DNA of 64,000 nt from Erysipelotrichaceae bacterium (GCA_012523895.1 JAAYSZ010000008.1:1-64000); one strand, 5' to 3'. Shown: positions 1-10,088, numbered from the stretch's first letter. A program made the numbers and translations. The notes: generated by a model from the sequence alone, not told the origin.

Positions 1-120
1 CCAACTTTCTTTATTTTAACTTTAGCTGCCAGGCTATTGTTATTTTATCGAAAGTTGGTGTTTTTTAACACTTAAAGGTCTATTACCACGCGCATAGCAC
101 GTGGTATTTACCTTCGGTAA
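1..120. other. Candidate structured RNA region (unidentified)
   Basis: No gene is present here, but hairpins follow one another. A perfect 9-bp helix joins 1-9 and 50-58 and encloses a smaller TAGC/GCTA hairpin. Another hairpin lies at 58-71, a 7-bp helix joins 84-90 and 100-106, and TTACC/GGTAA forms a short hairpin at 108-120. The terminator at 122-151 follows directly. This resembles the 3' part of a structured RNA on the plus strand that begins before the window, or a structured 3' tail of the minus-strand methyltransferase gene. I could not match it to RNase P, tmRNA, 6S, SRP or a known riboswitch. Confidence 0.3.
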
Positions 121-121
121 T

Positions 122-151
122 AAAAAAAGTTGAATTATATTTCAACTTTTT
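122..151. terminator. Bidirectional intrinsic terminator
   Basis: An 11-bp stem (124-134 with 141-151) is flanked by A and T runs, so it can act on either strand. It overlaps the stop codon of the minus-strand methyltransferase gene. It could also end a plus-strand RNA entering from the left edge. Confidence 0.7.
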
Positions 152-866
152 ATATTAACCTTTGTCTTAATATTTCATAACTAATTACTGCTATAGCACT
201 ACTTGCATTTAAAGCATTTCTAAACTCATTTCCATAAGGTATGTATATATTTTTATCTACATTATCTAATACTATTTTAGATAATCCTCTCATTTCTCCT
301 CCAACACAAAGTAATACAGGTCCCTTATAATCAACATCAAAATAAGAAACTGCATCTTTTCTCATTGCGGCTAAACATAAACAACCATTACTTTTTGCAT
401 AATCAATAACTTCTTTTAAATCATCGCTTTTATAAATATTAATAAAATCAAATGCACCTGCACTAGATTTTAATATTGTAGCCTCACTAGTAGACCAATC
501 TCTATCATTAACTATAATTCCACTGCATCCCGCACTATATAAAGACCTAATAGCATATCCAAAATTAAATGGATCTTCTATTCCTTCAATAATAGCCACA
601 AAAGGATTTTCATTAAAACAAGACTTTAAAGTTTGGTAATTTCTATTACTAACCTCAGCAATAATTCCTCCATGACTTTTACCAATAGCTATTTTTTCAA
701 TTTCACTTCTATCCATTAAAGATAACTTTATATCTTTTTCTAAGGTTATTTTTTTAATAAAATTAGTGTTTCTATCTTTTTTACTTTTATCAATAATTAC
801 TTCAAATACTTCCCTTTTATCGTTTAATAAAGCAGCTTTAACACTAAGAGCTCCTTCAATTATCAT
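150..866 (-). CDS. TrmH/SpoU-family RNA methyltransferase
   Basis: Probable SAM-dependent RNA 2'-O-ribose methyltransferase of the SPOUT superfamily. A small N-terminal substrate-binding part (about residues 1-75) precedes the trefoil-knot catalytic domain. Seen: motif 1 around IEGIEDPFNFGYAIRS, motif 2 in LLCVGGEMRGLSK and motif 3 in RNALNASSAIAVISYE. The ORF can start one codon earlier (869), but the AGGAGG at 874-879 is 4 nt from that ATG and 7 nt from the ATG at 866, so I chose 866. It overlaps the end of the upstream U32 gene and is probably co-transcribed with it, which suits a tRNA or rRNA modification operon. The exact target nucleotide cannot be read from sequence. Confidence 0.85.
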   Translation of the reverse strand: MIIEGALSVKAALLNDKREVFEVIIDKSKKDRNTNFIKKITLEKDIKLSLMDRSEIEKIAIGKSHGGIIAEVSNRNYQTLKSCFNENPFVAIIEGIEDPFNFGYAIRSLYSAGCSGIIVNDRDWSTSEATILKSSAGAFDFINIYKSDDLKEVIDYAKSNGCLCLAAMRKDAVSYFDVDYKGPVLLCVGGEMRGLSKIVLDNVDKNIYIPYGNEFRNALNASSAIAVISYEILRQRLI

Positions 867-2064
867 CATGGAACCTCCTAATCATATCTCCTTTACTAAC
901 TTTAAAAGGAATATTTATCTTCATTACACTCATTGGTCTATTTACAAGTTCTACATTTTCATCATTTTCATCAATGATAGTAGTAACCACAAATGTTTCA
1001 TTATCTATATCAGGACCAAAAACCTCTAATTCATCATTTAATCTATACAAATTTCTTGTTTGAACATAAGCATAATCATCATCTTGATCTAAAATAACAC
1101 CTATAAAATCATGAGTAACCCCAGCTCCATTAACTCCATATAAATGCCCTGATTCATCAGGTAATCCATCATAAAATCCACTACTTGTTAATCTATTTTC
1201 AGCTTTTGCGATTTCTCTTTCATAATATTCAATTCTATCTTTATCAGGTCTTTTTTTAGTTTCATATATTTCATCAATTAATTTTCTATATGTTTTAACT
1301 ACAGTAGCAATATAATAATTAGATTTCATTCTGCCTTCTATCTTTAAACTAGAAACATTAGCTTCTATCATGTCATAAACCTTATCAATAGCCATTAAAT
1401 CCTTAGAACTCATAGAAAATAGTATTTCATCATCACTTATTTTATTCTCTCCATCATATAAGTGATATTTCCATCTACAACTTTGAGCACATCCTCCTCT
1501 ATTAGCATCTCTTAAAGTTAATGCATTAGAAATAGTACATCTTCCAGAATAATTAACACACATTCCTCCATGAATAAATGTTTCAGTATTTGTATTAATA
1601 TTTTTAGTAATATATCTTATTTCATCCATAGTACACTCTCTTGCAAGAACTACTCTATCAGGTTTTATATCATCAAAATATTCTACCGATTTATAGTTTG
1701 TAATAGATAATTGTGTACTTAAATGTATTTCAAGCTTACTCGCTACTTTTCTTGCAATTTGACCAATTGCAGGAGAAGCCACGATAATTGCTGTAACTCC
1801 AATTTCTTCTAATGTTTTCAAATATTCTTTGATACCTTCAAAATCAGATTCATGAGGAATAATATTTACAGTTACATGAATATTTGCATTATGGCTTCTT
1901 GCAAAATCACAAGCTTCTTTAATATCTTCAATATCAAAATTGCTTGCACGAGACCTAAGAGAAAATTTCTTTCCTCCTAAATACACTGCATCAGCTCCAT
2001 ATAATATTGCAGTTTTACATTTTTCTAAATCACCCGCAGGTGCTAACAATTCAATTTTTTTCAT
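856..2064 (-). CDS. U32 peptidase-family protein, tRNA hydroxylation (TrhP2/YrrO-like)
   Basis: Member of the U32 'peptidase' family. Relatives such as TrhP/RlhA introduce hydroxyl groups into RNA (5-hydroxyuridine at tRNA position 34 in Bacillus). Seen: N-terminal LLAPAGDLEKCKTAI with YGADAVYLGG, and the Cys-containing block (GGMCVNYSGRC, then GGCAQSCRW near residues 165-200) that marks the family, followed by a C-terminal beta-rich U32_C region. Length of 402 residues fits the long paralogue. A GTG lies one codon upstream, but GGTG is better spaced to the ATG at 2064, which shares its A with the TGA stop of the previous gene (TGATG), indicating translational coupling. Paired with the shorter paralogue as in the Bacillus yrrN-yrrO pair. 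Confidence 0.85.
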   Translation of the reverse strand: MKKIELLAPAGDLEKCKTAILYGADAVYLGGKKFSLRSRASNFDIEDIKEACDFARSHNANIHVTVNIIPHESDFEGIKEYLKTLEEIGVTAIIVASPAIGQIARKVASKLEIHLSTQLSITNYKSVEYFDDIKPDRVVLARECTMDEIRYITKNINTNTETFIHGGMCVNYSGRCTISNALTLRDANRGGCAQSCRWKYHLYDGENKISDDEILFSMSSKDLMAIDKVYDMIEANVSSLKIEGRMKSNYYIATVVKTYRKLIDEIYETKKRPDKDRIEYYEREIAKAENRLTSSGFYDGLPDESGHLYGVNGAGVTHDFIGVILDQDDDYAYVQTRNLYRLNDELEVFGPDIDNETFVVTTIIDENDENVELVNRPMSVMKINIPFKVSKGDMIRRFHDDN

Positions 2065-2945
2065 CACTTCACCAAATTTGTAGCCTTTTCCATATAACCT
2101 GTAGATAAAGGTAAATCATTATATTTTTCATAATATTCATTTTTATCATATTCAATATCATTTAATAAATTACTATAACCTTTTACTGCATCTACTACCT
2201 TATCACTATCTAAAAATATTCCATCAACTATAAACATACTTACATTATTTTCATATAACTCTTTAATTTCATCAAATGACTCTTGTACATATTCAGTAAA
2301 TATCATCGTACCTTGACTATCTTCTATAATAGGCATCTTTCCATCACGTGTTTGTTCAATTAAATAAAGGCTTCTTTTATCATCAACATCAATATCTTTA
2401 TTTAAATGTTCAAAATAATTATTTATTAACATTCTTTTAGAATAAGACATATTTAAATATCCATGAACAATAACACCAACTCTACCATTGCTATTATTAG
2501 AAATTAAAACCATTTCTTCTTTAGTTATTTCCTTAGACAATATAACTCCATATATCCCTTTAGATAAATGATAGTTAACATCTAATGAATTTGTCACAAT
2601 TGTATCAGGGTCATAAACTAACCTATCTTCCATATTTATTGATTTTGCTAAAACATATATAGATAAATCATTATAAAAAATATTTACATCTAAAGTCTTT
2701 AAAAATTTTAAATAATCTAAAGCTTTATCAAGCTCCTTATCTTCATACATTCTATTCATCTTTACATAAACTTTTAAACCATTTTCTTTAGCTAATTTAT
2801 TTATTTCTATTATTTCATCATGACTAAAAGCTTTGGTTAATCTAGTTCCATGAAAATCATCACCAACTATAATACCAGTTACATTAACTTTTTTTAATCT
2901 TACAATATCTTCTTTAGAAAATATTGTGCTTAATAATTCATACAT
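2064..2945 (-). CDS. U32 peptidase-family protein, short paralogue (TrhP1/YrrN-like)
   Basis: A 293-residue, more divergent U32-type TIM-barrel protein. Seen: GIIVGDDFHGTRLTKAFSHDE near the N-terminus and GVIVHGYLNMSYSKRMLINNY at about 175-195, which aligns in position with the GGMCVNYSGRC block of the neighbour but lacks its cysteines. In Bacillus the short and long paralogues act together in tRNA wobble-uridine hydroxylation; here the two are translationally coupled, which supports the same partnership. The start follows GAGG by 8 nt. First gene of the operon that also holds the SPOUT methyltransferase, transcribed divergently from folT. Confidence 0.7.
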   Translation of the reverse strand: MYELLSTIFSKEDIVRLKKVNVTGIIVGDDFHGTRLTKAFSHDEIIEINKLAKENGLKVYVKMNRMYEDKELDKALDYLKFLKTLDVNIFYNDLSIYVLAKSINMEDRLVYDPDTIVTNSLDVNYHLSKGIYGVILSKEITKEEMVLISNNSNGRVGVIVHGYLNMSYSKRMLINNYFEHLNKDIDVDDKRSLYLIEQTRDGKMPIIEDSQGTMIFTEYVQESFDEIKELYENNVSMFIVDGIFLDSDKVVDAVKGYSNLLNDIEYDKNEYYEKYNDLPLSTGYMEKATNLVK

Positions 2946-2959
2946 TAATATACCTCTAC

Positions 2960-2988
2960 TTGACTACTTACTTAATAGATAATATCAT
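2960..2988 (+). promoter_or_regulatory. Promoter of the THF riboswitch-folT unit
   Basis: TTGACT (2960-2965), a 17-bp spacer and TATCAT (2983-2988) place the transcript start near 2995, just before the aptamer. An alternative -10, TAATAT, has only a 14-bp spacer. Confidence 0.6.
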
Positions 2989-2998
2989 AAAATAAATC

Positions 2999-3130
2999 AT
3001 GTTGAGCGTTAAGTGCCTTAGGTTGGGTAGCCTAAAGGACGAAAAGTATACCTTGCGGTTCAACAAGATACCCATAATGTGAGATTAAAACGCTTTATTC
3101 TTCACATAGGGTGAAGAAAGGAGCGTTTTT
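2999..3130 (+). promoter_or_regulatory. Tetrahydrofolate (THF) riboswitch with RBS-sequestering hairpin
   Basis: The aptamer (2999-3066) has the THF-class core: GCGTTAAGTGCC, a CTTAGG/CCTAAAG arm, GGACGAAAAGTATACC and CTTGCGGTTC. It is closed by a 6-bp P1 (TGTTGA 3000-3005 with TCAACA 3060-3065). Downstream, AAAACGCT (3087-3094) pairs with AGCGTTTT (3122-3129) and TTCTTCAC (3098-3105) with GTGAAGAA (3111-3118). The AAAGGAG Shine-Dalgarno (3117-3123) is inside this hairpin, directly before the folT ATG. The class is known to repress folate transport and synthesis genes when THF is plentiful; here the output is probably at translation, though the trailing T run also allows termination. Confidence 0.92.
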
Positions 3131-3691
3131 ATGTTTAAAACATCTATTCAAAAATTAAAATCAACAAAAAATCTAACAATAATCGCATTATTAATTGCCA
3201 CAAAGATTGCAATAGGATCAATCTATATTCCTGTAGGAGATAACCTAAGAATTTATTTTAAATTTTTTATTACCGCTTTAGAAGGAGCTATGTTTGGCCC
3301 AAGTGTAGCTATTATTACAGGTGCATTATCTGATTTAATAGGATTTATTTTATTTCCTTCAGGTCCATTTTTTATAGGTTATACCATAAGTAGTGCAACT
3401 GGTGCATTAATATTTGCATTGTTTTTATATGATACTAATATTACCGTATTAAAATTAGCTTTATCAAAACTATTTGTAAATATATTTGTAAATATAGGTA
3501 TGGGATCATTATGGAGTGCAATCTTATTTTCAAAAGGTTATATTTATTATTTAATACAATCTACAATAAAAAATATTGTTTTACTACCTTTTGAAATTAT
3601 ACTTCTAACAATAGTATTTAATTTATTATTACCATATTTAATAAAAAAGGGTTTCATTAAAGATAACCCTGTTCCTATAAAATTATTCTAA
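3131..3691 (+). CDS. folT: Folate ECF transporter S component FolT
   Basis: Substrate-binding membrane subunit of an energy-coupling-factor importer for folate. Seen: 186 residues, about six hydrophobic segments, and the FolT-family pattern of an early basic stretch, IPVGDNLRIYFKFF, GAMFGPSVAIITGALSDLIGF and LFPSGPFFIGYTISSATGAL. The shared EcfA/EcfT module is not in the window and must be encoded elsewhere. The THF riboswitch in the leader supports the folate assignment independently. The stop overlaps the convergent capA-like gene by 9 bp. Confidence 0.9.
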   Translation: MFKTSIQKLKSTKNLTIIALLIATKIAIGSIYIPVGDNLRIYFKFFITALEGAMFGPSVAIITGALSDLIGFILFPSGPFFIGYTISSATGALIFALFLYDTNITVLKLALSKLFVNIFVNIGMGSLWSAILFSKGYIYYLIQSTIKNIVLLPFEIILLTIVFNLLLPYLIKKGFIKDNPVPIKLF

Positions 3692-4837
3692 CCCCCCAAT
3701 TCTAATTTGATCATCACGTTCTGTGATGATTTTTATATATTCTTCATAAATACTTTCATGGTTAGAAAGTATATCATCACTTAATTGAGAAAATAAATAA
3801 AGTTTAAAGTTTCTAATACTACCATCATAATATGTGTATATCAAATCAGCTTCAGGCTGAGTTATTTCAACTACAGATTTACCATTAACAACTGTCTTAT
3901 TTATTTTAACTCCACCTATCATACCGATTCTTTTATTTAATGTATCTTGAGCACTAATAAAATTACCTAAAGAATAAAACACAATAGTATCATCAATCCA
4001 TTCTACAGGTTGAATCACATGAGGATGAGCACCAATTATTATAGAAGCACCAGCATCAGCTAATAATCTTGCATAATGTTCTTGTTCCTGTGATGGAGTA
4101 AAGGTATATTCTTGTCCCCAATGCATAGATACAATAACTACATCTACCATATCTTTTACTTTACTAACATCATCAACAACCATCTTTTCATTATAAACAT
4201 TAACTAAGTATTCTTTTCCTAAAGGAGCTACTAAACCATTAGTTCCATAAGTATATGCAAGAAATGCATATGTAATTCCATTTTTTTCATATACATTTAC
4301 CTTATCCCTATCTTCCCAAGATAAATAAGATCCTGCAGTAACTACTGGTTTTTCTTTCCAATAGGTTAAAGAATTAATAACACCTTGTTCATCTTTATCT
4401 AAAGTATGATTATTTGCGGTAGAAACTAAGTTAAATCCAATATCAACCATATTATCCCCAAATTCATAAGGACTATTAAATCTAGGATAACTAGATAAAC
4501 CAAGTTCAGTTCCACCTAAAATTGTTTCTTGATTATAATAAGCTAAATCACAATTACCAAATATTGGTGCAACATTTTCTAACATAGAACTAAAATCATA
4601 AGTACCATCTGCTTGTTTAGCATCTGTATAAACAGCACCATGTAATAAAGCATCTCCTACCATACATAATTGAACACTATAGTTTTTAACTTCAGGAGAA
4701 GGTGTTGGTACAATTTCAATAGCCTGTTCTTTTTCATGTTTATTCATCACAAAATTTAAAGACAATCCTAAAACACCAATTAAAACAAAAATTGATGTAA
4801 TTAATAAACCAAATTGTCTATAAATATTTTTTTTCAT
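3683..4837 (-). CDS. CapA-family metallophosphatase (poly-gamma-glutamate capsule-type)
   Basis: A 384-residue protein with one N-terminal membrane segment (about 9-29) and an extracytoplasmic calcineurin-like domain of the CapA/PgsA family. Seen: LCMVGDALLHGAVY, a STANNHTLDKDEQG motif, VVIVSMHWGQEYT, IIIGAHPHVIQPVEW and VFYSLGNFIS, which are the metal-ligand positions of the family. CapA proteins are linked to polyglutamate capsule handling, but no pgsB/pgsC partner is nearby, so the substrate is open. It follows the PHP gene by 3 bp, so the two are one transcription unit. Confidence 0.85.
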   Translation of the reverse strand: MKKNIYRQFGLLITSIFVLIGVLGLSLNFVMNKHEKEQAIEIVPTPSPEVKNYSVQLCMVGDALLHGAVYTDAKQADGTYDFSSMLENVAPIFGNCDLAYYNQETILGGTELGLSSYPRFNSPYEFGDNMVDIGFNLVSTANNHTLDKDEQGVINSLTYWKEKPVVTAGSYLSWEDRDKVNVYEKNGITYAFLAYTYGTNGLVAPLGKEYLVNVYNEKMVVDDVSKVKDMVDVVIVSMHWGQEYTFTPSQEQEHYARLLADAGASIIIGAHPHVIQPVEWIDDTIVFYSLGNFISAQDTLNKRIGMIGGVKINKTVVNGKSVVEITQPEADLIYTYYDGSIRNFKLYLFSQLSDDILSNHESIYEEYIKIITERDDQIRIGGLE

Positions 4838-4840
4838 TTT

Positions 4841-5710
4841 TTAATACCTAGATATTCTTTCCTTTAATTTTTTTATAATACTTTCTCCATCTACATCATG
4901 TCCTGTTTGACCCAATTTTATATTAGGTTTAGTAGAACCATGAAAATCAGAACCACAAGTCTTTATTAATCCATGTTCTAATACAATATCATCAAAAAAC
5001 TTTGCATCTTTTTCATTATGATAAGTTGTATATACTTCTATTCCATCAATACCATCTTTAATTAAGTTTTCAACTCTTTTTTTATCATATCCTAAATTAA
5101 CAATTGGATGAGCTAATACTACAACACCATGATTATCATGAATCAATTTTATTACATCTTTATAATCAGGCAACTTCATTTCTACATAACCCCATTTACC
5201 AATTGATAAATTATCCCAATAATAATGAGAAATTGGATTGTTAGATTTACTACCTGTTTGATATATTTCTAATTCTGGATGTTTTACATCTTCTAGCAGC
5301 ACTATTTCAATTTCAACATTAGAAAATCCATCAAAATTAGAATATGACTTTATCTTATCAATATCTAACTTACAAGAATATCTTTCTTCAATTTTATTTA
5401 ATCTTTCATATGCAATCCTATTTAATTCATTAACATAATGTTTTTTTAAATCTAATATTTTTTTATCATCAAAACTTAATCCATATCCTAAAAGATGAAT
5501 AATATCACCATTAAAGAAACAATCAATTTCAATACCACTAATTACATCAATCTTATCACTTTTTAAAGCTTCTAAACTTCCAAGATATTCATTATGATCA
5601 GTTATTGATATTACCTTTATATCATTTTCTAAGGCTAAATCAATTATTTCATCAACTGATTGTGTACTATCGAAACTATGATTTGAATGTACATGTAAAT
5701 CAATTTTCAT
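4841..5710 (-). CDS. PHP-domain phosphoesterase
   Basis: A 289-residue PHP (polymerase and histidinol phosphatase) family metal-dependent phosphoesterase. Seen: MKIDLHVHSNHSFDS with the HxH motif, SITDHNEYLG, GIEIDCFF, VLAHPIVNLGY and a terminal CGSDFHGS, which together supply the usual trinuclear metal ligands. Free-standing members of this group hydrolyse 3',5'-nucleoside bisphosphates or short oligonucleotide ends; the substrate here is not determined. It precedes the capA-like gene in the same operon and diverges from yggS. Confidence 0.8.
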   Translation of the reverse strand: MKIDLHVHSNHSFDSTQSVDEIIDLALENDIKVISITDHNEYLGSLEALKSDKIDVISGIEIDCFFNGDIIHLLGYGLSFDDKKILDLKKHYVNELNRIAYERLNKIEERYSCKLDIDKIKSYSNFDGFSNVEIEIVLLEDVKHPELEIYQTGSKSNNPISHYYWDNLSIGKWGYVEMKLPDYKDVIKLIHDNHGVVVLAHPIVNLGYDKKRVENLIKDGIDGIEVYTTYHNEKDAKFFDDIVLEHGLIKTCGSDFHGSTKPNIKLGQTGHDVDGESIIKKLKERISRY

Positions 5711-5758
5711 CCTTTTTACCTCAATTTTAGTATATCATATAGTAAGGAAAGGGATATT

Positions 5759-6382
5759 ATGAATAAATATAAAGAAATAAAAAAAGATTTAAAAAATATT
5801 GATTTATGCATTGTTACAAAAAATAGAAGTAAAGAAGAAATAATGCATTATTATAATTTAAACGAAAGAATTTTTGGAGAAAATAGAGCACAAGAACTAC
5901 TTACAAAAGTTGATTTACCTAATGATATAAAATGGCATTTTATAGGAAGACTTCAAACTAATAAAGTAAGAAGTATTTTACCTTATGTAGATTGTATACA
6001 ATCTGTAGATAGTCTAAGACTTGCAAAATTTATTAATAAAGAAGCTAAAAGGATAGATAAAGTTGTAAATGTATTAATTCAATTTAACCTTTCACAAGAA
6101 GAAACAAAAACAGGTTTATCTTATGAAGATGCATTTGATTTTTTTAAACAGTGTGAAGAACTTACTAACATAAACATTAAAGGAATAATGTTAATGGGTC
6201 CTAATGTTGATGACAAAGAAGAAATAAAAAAAGTATTTAAACAAGGAAGAGAGTTATTTGACTCACTTAAGCTTAAATACAATACTTTAGATACTTTATC
6301 TATGGGAATGTCTGATGACTATAAATTAGCTATAGAAGAAAATACCACAATGGTTAGAATTGGATCAATCTTATTTAATTGA
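5759..6382 (+). CDS. yggS: YggS/PLPBP-family pyridoxal phosphate homeostasis protein
   Basis: Soluble, non-catalytic PLP-binding barrel protein of the YggS/YlmE/PROSC family, which buffers pyridoxal 5'-phosphate. Seen: CIVTKNR with the probable PLP lysine at residue 21, GENRAQELLTK, WHFIGRLQTNKVR and the C-terminal LSMGMSDDYKLAIEENTTMVRIGS. At 207 residues it is slightly shorter than average, with a compact N-terminus. SD AAGGAAAGGG precedes the ATG. The end overlaps the convergent membrane-protein gene by 8 bp. Confidence 0.9.
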   Translation: MNKYKEIKKDLKNIDLCIVTKNRSKEEIMHYYNLNERIFGENRAQELLTKVDLPNDIKWHFIGRLQTNKVRSILPYVDCIQSVDSLRLAKFINKEAKRIDKVVNVLIQFNLSQEETKTGLSYEDAFDFFKQCEELTNINIKGIMLMGPNVDDKEEIKKVFKQGRELFDSLKLKYNTLDTLSMGMSDDYKLAIEENTTMVRIGSILFN

Positions 6383-6722
6383 AAAAAGTCCAACCAAGAA
6401 ATACATATATTAAATTTAATAAGAAACCTTTAATCTTTAATATATTTAATATGTTTATTAATTGAGGAAATATATCATAACCCATATCAATAAGCATTAA
6501 AAACATAAAGATAAATGAAACAATGAGTTTCTTTACCCATGTTTTAGTTCTTCTATATTGATATAAATTAATACCAAATACAAAACATATACAAGCTCTA
6601 AAAAATGTAAGTACAACATCACTTTGACTAGCTGGTACAAGCATTGATATAAGTGCATATATAATACCCGATATTGCTAAAGTAATAAGTGGTTTACCAT
6701 AATCATCCATAAATTTTGACAT
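6375..6722 (-). CDS. Small membrane protein of unknown function
   Basis: A 115-residue protein with four hydrophobic stretches, roughly residues 11-29, 36-53, 68-86 and 96-114. I do not recognise a family. The short basic loop YRRTKTWVKK suggests the orientation of the second loop is cytoplasmic. Start supported by GGAGG 7-8 nt upstream. It stands alone, convergent with yggS and divergent from the aminotransferase gene. Confidence 0.6.
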   Translation of the reverse strand: MSKFMDDYGKPLITLAISGIIYALISMLVPASQSDVVLTFFRACICFVFGINLYQYRRTKTWVKKLIVSFIFMFLMLIDMGYDIFPQLINILNILKIKGFLLNLIYVFLGWTFFN

Positions 6723-6742
6723 TAATATACCTCCATTTAATA

Positions 6743-6807
6743 TTCAAGTTTAAACCAATAATAACATGAATGCTAGTGTTTCTTGATTTATTTAACTTTC
6801 AAGTTTA
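6743..6807. repeat. Two direct copies of TTCAAGTTTA in a divergent promoter region
   Basis: The 10-mer occurs at 6743-6752 and 6798-6807, 55 bp apart, between the small membrane protein gene and the aminotransferase gene. The spacing and divergent position suit an operator, but no regulator is encoded alongside. Confidence 0.35.
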
Positions 6808-6839
6808 GAATTCAATTATATATAAAGGAGACAAACAAT

Positions 6840-8072
6840 ATGACTTTTACTAGAAAAAGTGCTGACTTAATACCTATAGTAGATACAGTATTTGCGGTTG
6901 TACAACTTGCAAAAGAAGATAAAGAAAAAAACGGTCCAGAAAATGTTGTTGATGCGACAATTGGAGCCTTATATGGAGAAGATGGAAAATTAGTAGCTTT
7001 TGAAAGTGTTTTTGATAACTATGATAAAATTCCTCATGCAGTTAAGGCTGCTTATGCAAGTAGTTTTATTGGAAATGAAGGATTTAGAAAAGAAGTATAT
7101 TCTTGGTTATTTGATAATATTAACTCTAATTTAAAATATGAAGTAATAGCTACTCCTGGTGGAAGCGGTGCTGTTGCATTAACATTTCAATCTATTTTAG
7201 AAGAAAATCAAACTGTTATTATTCCAGATATTGCTTGGGGTAGTTATAAATTGATGGCATCTCAAAACAATCTTAAGTCAGTAACATATAGTATGTTTGA
7301 TAATAATAAATTTAATATTAACTCATTTAAAGAAACAATATTAGATGTAGCTAAAACACAAGATAAAATCCTAGTAGTAATAAATGATCCTTGTCATAAT
7401 CCTACAGGATATACAATGAGTAAAGAAGAATGGATAGAAATTATAAACTTCTTAAATGAAGTATCAAAAGAAATACCTTGTGTAATTTTAAATGATGTTG
7501 CTTATATTGATTATTCTTATGATTTAGATAATTCAAGAAAATATTTAGAACTATTTAATAATATAAGTGATGGTTTAATGGTTATATTAGCATTTAGTAT
7601 TTCTAAATCATTAACATCTTATGGATTAAGATGTGGAGCCGCTATTCCTTTAGCAACAAAACAAGAATCAGTAGATCAAGTAAGAATTGTTTTTGAAAAA
7701 GGTGCTAGAGCAACTTGGAGTAATATTCCTAATGCAGCAATGGAAAACTTTACATGGGTTGTAAGTGAAAATAAAGAAAACTTCTTAAAAGAAAAACAAC
7801 ATTATATCGATTTAATTAAAAAAAGATCTTCTATTTTCATAGAAGAAGCAAAAGAAGTAAACTTAAGTCATTATCCATATATGGAAGGTTTCTTTGTGAC
7901 ATTAAATATGCCAAGTAATGAAATAAGAGATAAGTATCATCAAAAACTAATGGATAATCATATTTATACAGTATGTGTAAATAAAGGAATAAGAGTAGCA
8001 ATGTGTAGTTTATCTGTAGATAAAACTTATGGATTAGCTAAAAAAATGAAAGAAATATATAAAAGTATTTAA
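6840..8072 (+). CDS. Class I/II PLP-dependent aminotransferase
   Basis: A 410-residue fold-type I aminotransferase. Seen: the glycine-rich ATPGGSGAVALTFQS (PLP phosphate region), NDPCHNPTGYTMSKEEW (Asn/Pro/Gly block), ILNDVAYIDY (Asp and Tyr contacting the pyridine ring), FSISKSLTSYGLRCG with the Schiff-base lysine, and a late GIRVAMCSL arginine that binds the substrate carboxylate. The pattern is nearest to aspartate/aromatic aminotransferases, but the donor cannot be fixed. Translation could be read from a TTG at 6783, but AAAGGAG at 6824-6830 sits 9 nt before the ATG at 6840, so I use that. Transcribed alone and ended by the next hairpin. Confidence 0.85.
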   Translation: MTFTRKSADLIPIVDTVFAVVQLAKEDKEKNGPENVVDATIGALYGEDGKLVAFESVFDNYDKIPHAVKAAYASSFIGNEGFRKEVYSWLFDNINSNLKYEVIATPGGSGAVALTFQSILEENQTVIIPDIAWGSYKLMASQNNLKSVTYSMFDNNKFNINSFKETILDVAKTQDKILVVINDPCHNPTGYTMSKEEWIEIINFLNEVSKEIPCVILNDVAYIDYSYDLDNSRKYLELFNNISDGLMVILAFSISKSLTSYGLRCGAAIPLATKQESVDQVRIVFEKGARATWSNIPNAAMENFTWVVSENKENFLKEKQHYIDLIKKRSSIFIEEAKEVNLSHYPYMEGFFVTLNMPSNEIRDKYHQKLMDNHIYTVCVNKGIRVAMCSLSVDKTYGLAKKMKEIYKSI

Positions 8073-8073
8073 A

Positions 8074-8100
8074 AAGCGAGAAATTTTCTCGCTTGTTTTT
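8074..8100. terminator. Bidirectional terminator between aminotransferase and groEL
   Basis: A 9-bp stem (8074-8082 with 8086-8094) has a GTTTTT tail on the plus strand and a TTTTTA tail on the minus strand. It ends both convergent genes. Confidence 0.9.
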
Positions 8101-8103
8101 ATA

Positions 8104-9726
<1,623 letters not shown>

Positions 9727-10008
9727 CTACTCAATAATTGCTAAAATATCATCAACAGATATAATTAGGTACTCTTTTTCATCTAATTTAACTTCAGTAC
9801 CACCATATCTTTTATAAACAACTTTTTGACCTTTTTCAATATTCATAGAAACTAGTTTACCGTCTACCTCTTTACCAGGACCAACCTCTAATACAATACC
9901 AATACTTGGCTCATCCTTTGGTTTATCACTTAAAACAATACCACTAGCGGTTTTAACTTCTTCTTTTGATTTTTCAATAACTACGTTGTCTCTTAATGGT
10001 TTTAACAT
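9727..10008 (-). CDS. groES: Co-chaperonin GroES (10 kDa)
   Basis: Lid of the GroEL chamber. Seen: 93 residues with MLKPLRDNVVIEKSK at the N-terminus, a mobile-loop segment KTASGIVLSDKPKDEPS, GIVLEVGPGKEV and the closing EYLIISVDDILAII. First gene of the groESL operon, with AGGAGG before the ATG and a vegetative promoter embedded in two CIRCE elements upstream. Confidence 0.98.
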   Translation of the reverse strand: MLKPLRDNVVIEKSKEEVKTASGIVLSDKPKDEPSIGIVLEVGPGKEVDGKLVSMNIEKGQKVVYKRYGGTEVKLDEKEYLIISVDDILAIIE

Positions 10009-10029
10009 TATATACCTCCTTAAAAAAAT

Positions 10030-10056
10030 TTAGCACTCTGCTTGTTTGATTGCTAA
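10030..10056 (-). promoter_or_regulatory. CIRCE operator 1 (HrcA binding site, proximal)
   Basis: TTAGCACTC, 9 nt, GATTGCTAA. The first arm matches the CIRCE consensus exactly and the second differs at one base (consensus GAGTGCTAA). It covers the predicted start of transcription of groES. Confidence 0.9.
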
Positions 10057-10060
10057 ATAT

Positions 10061-10088
10061 ATTATAATCCTTTTTATCAATCTGTCAA
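10061..10088 (-). promoter_or_regulatory. groESL promoter
   Basis: On the minus strand TTGACA (10088-10083), a 16-bp spacer and TATAAT (10066-10061) are both perfect consensus hexamers. The -35 box lies inside CIRCE operator 2 and the start site inside operator 1. Confidence 0.88.

Noticed and set aside
1..120. RNase P RNA, tmRNA, 6S RNA or a T-box at the left edge
   Set aside because: None of the conserved core sequences (for example the tmRNA tRNA-like end, the RNase P GAGGAAAGTC block or the T-box GGGTGG-ACCGCG element) is visible on either strand.
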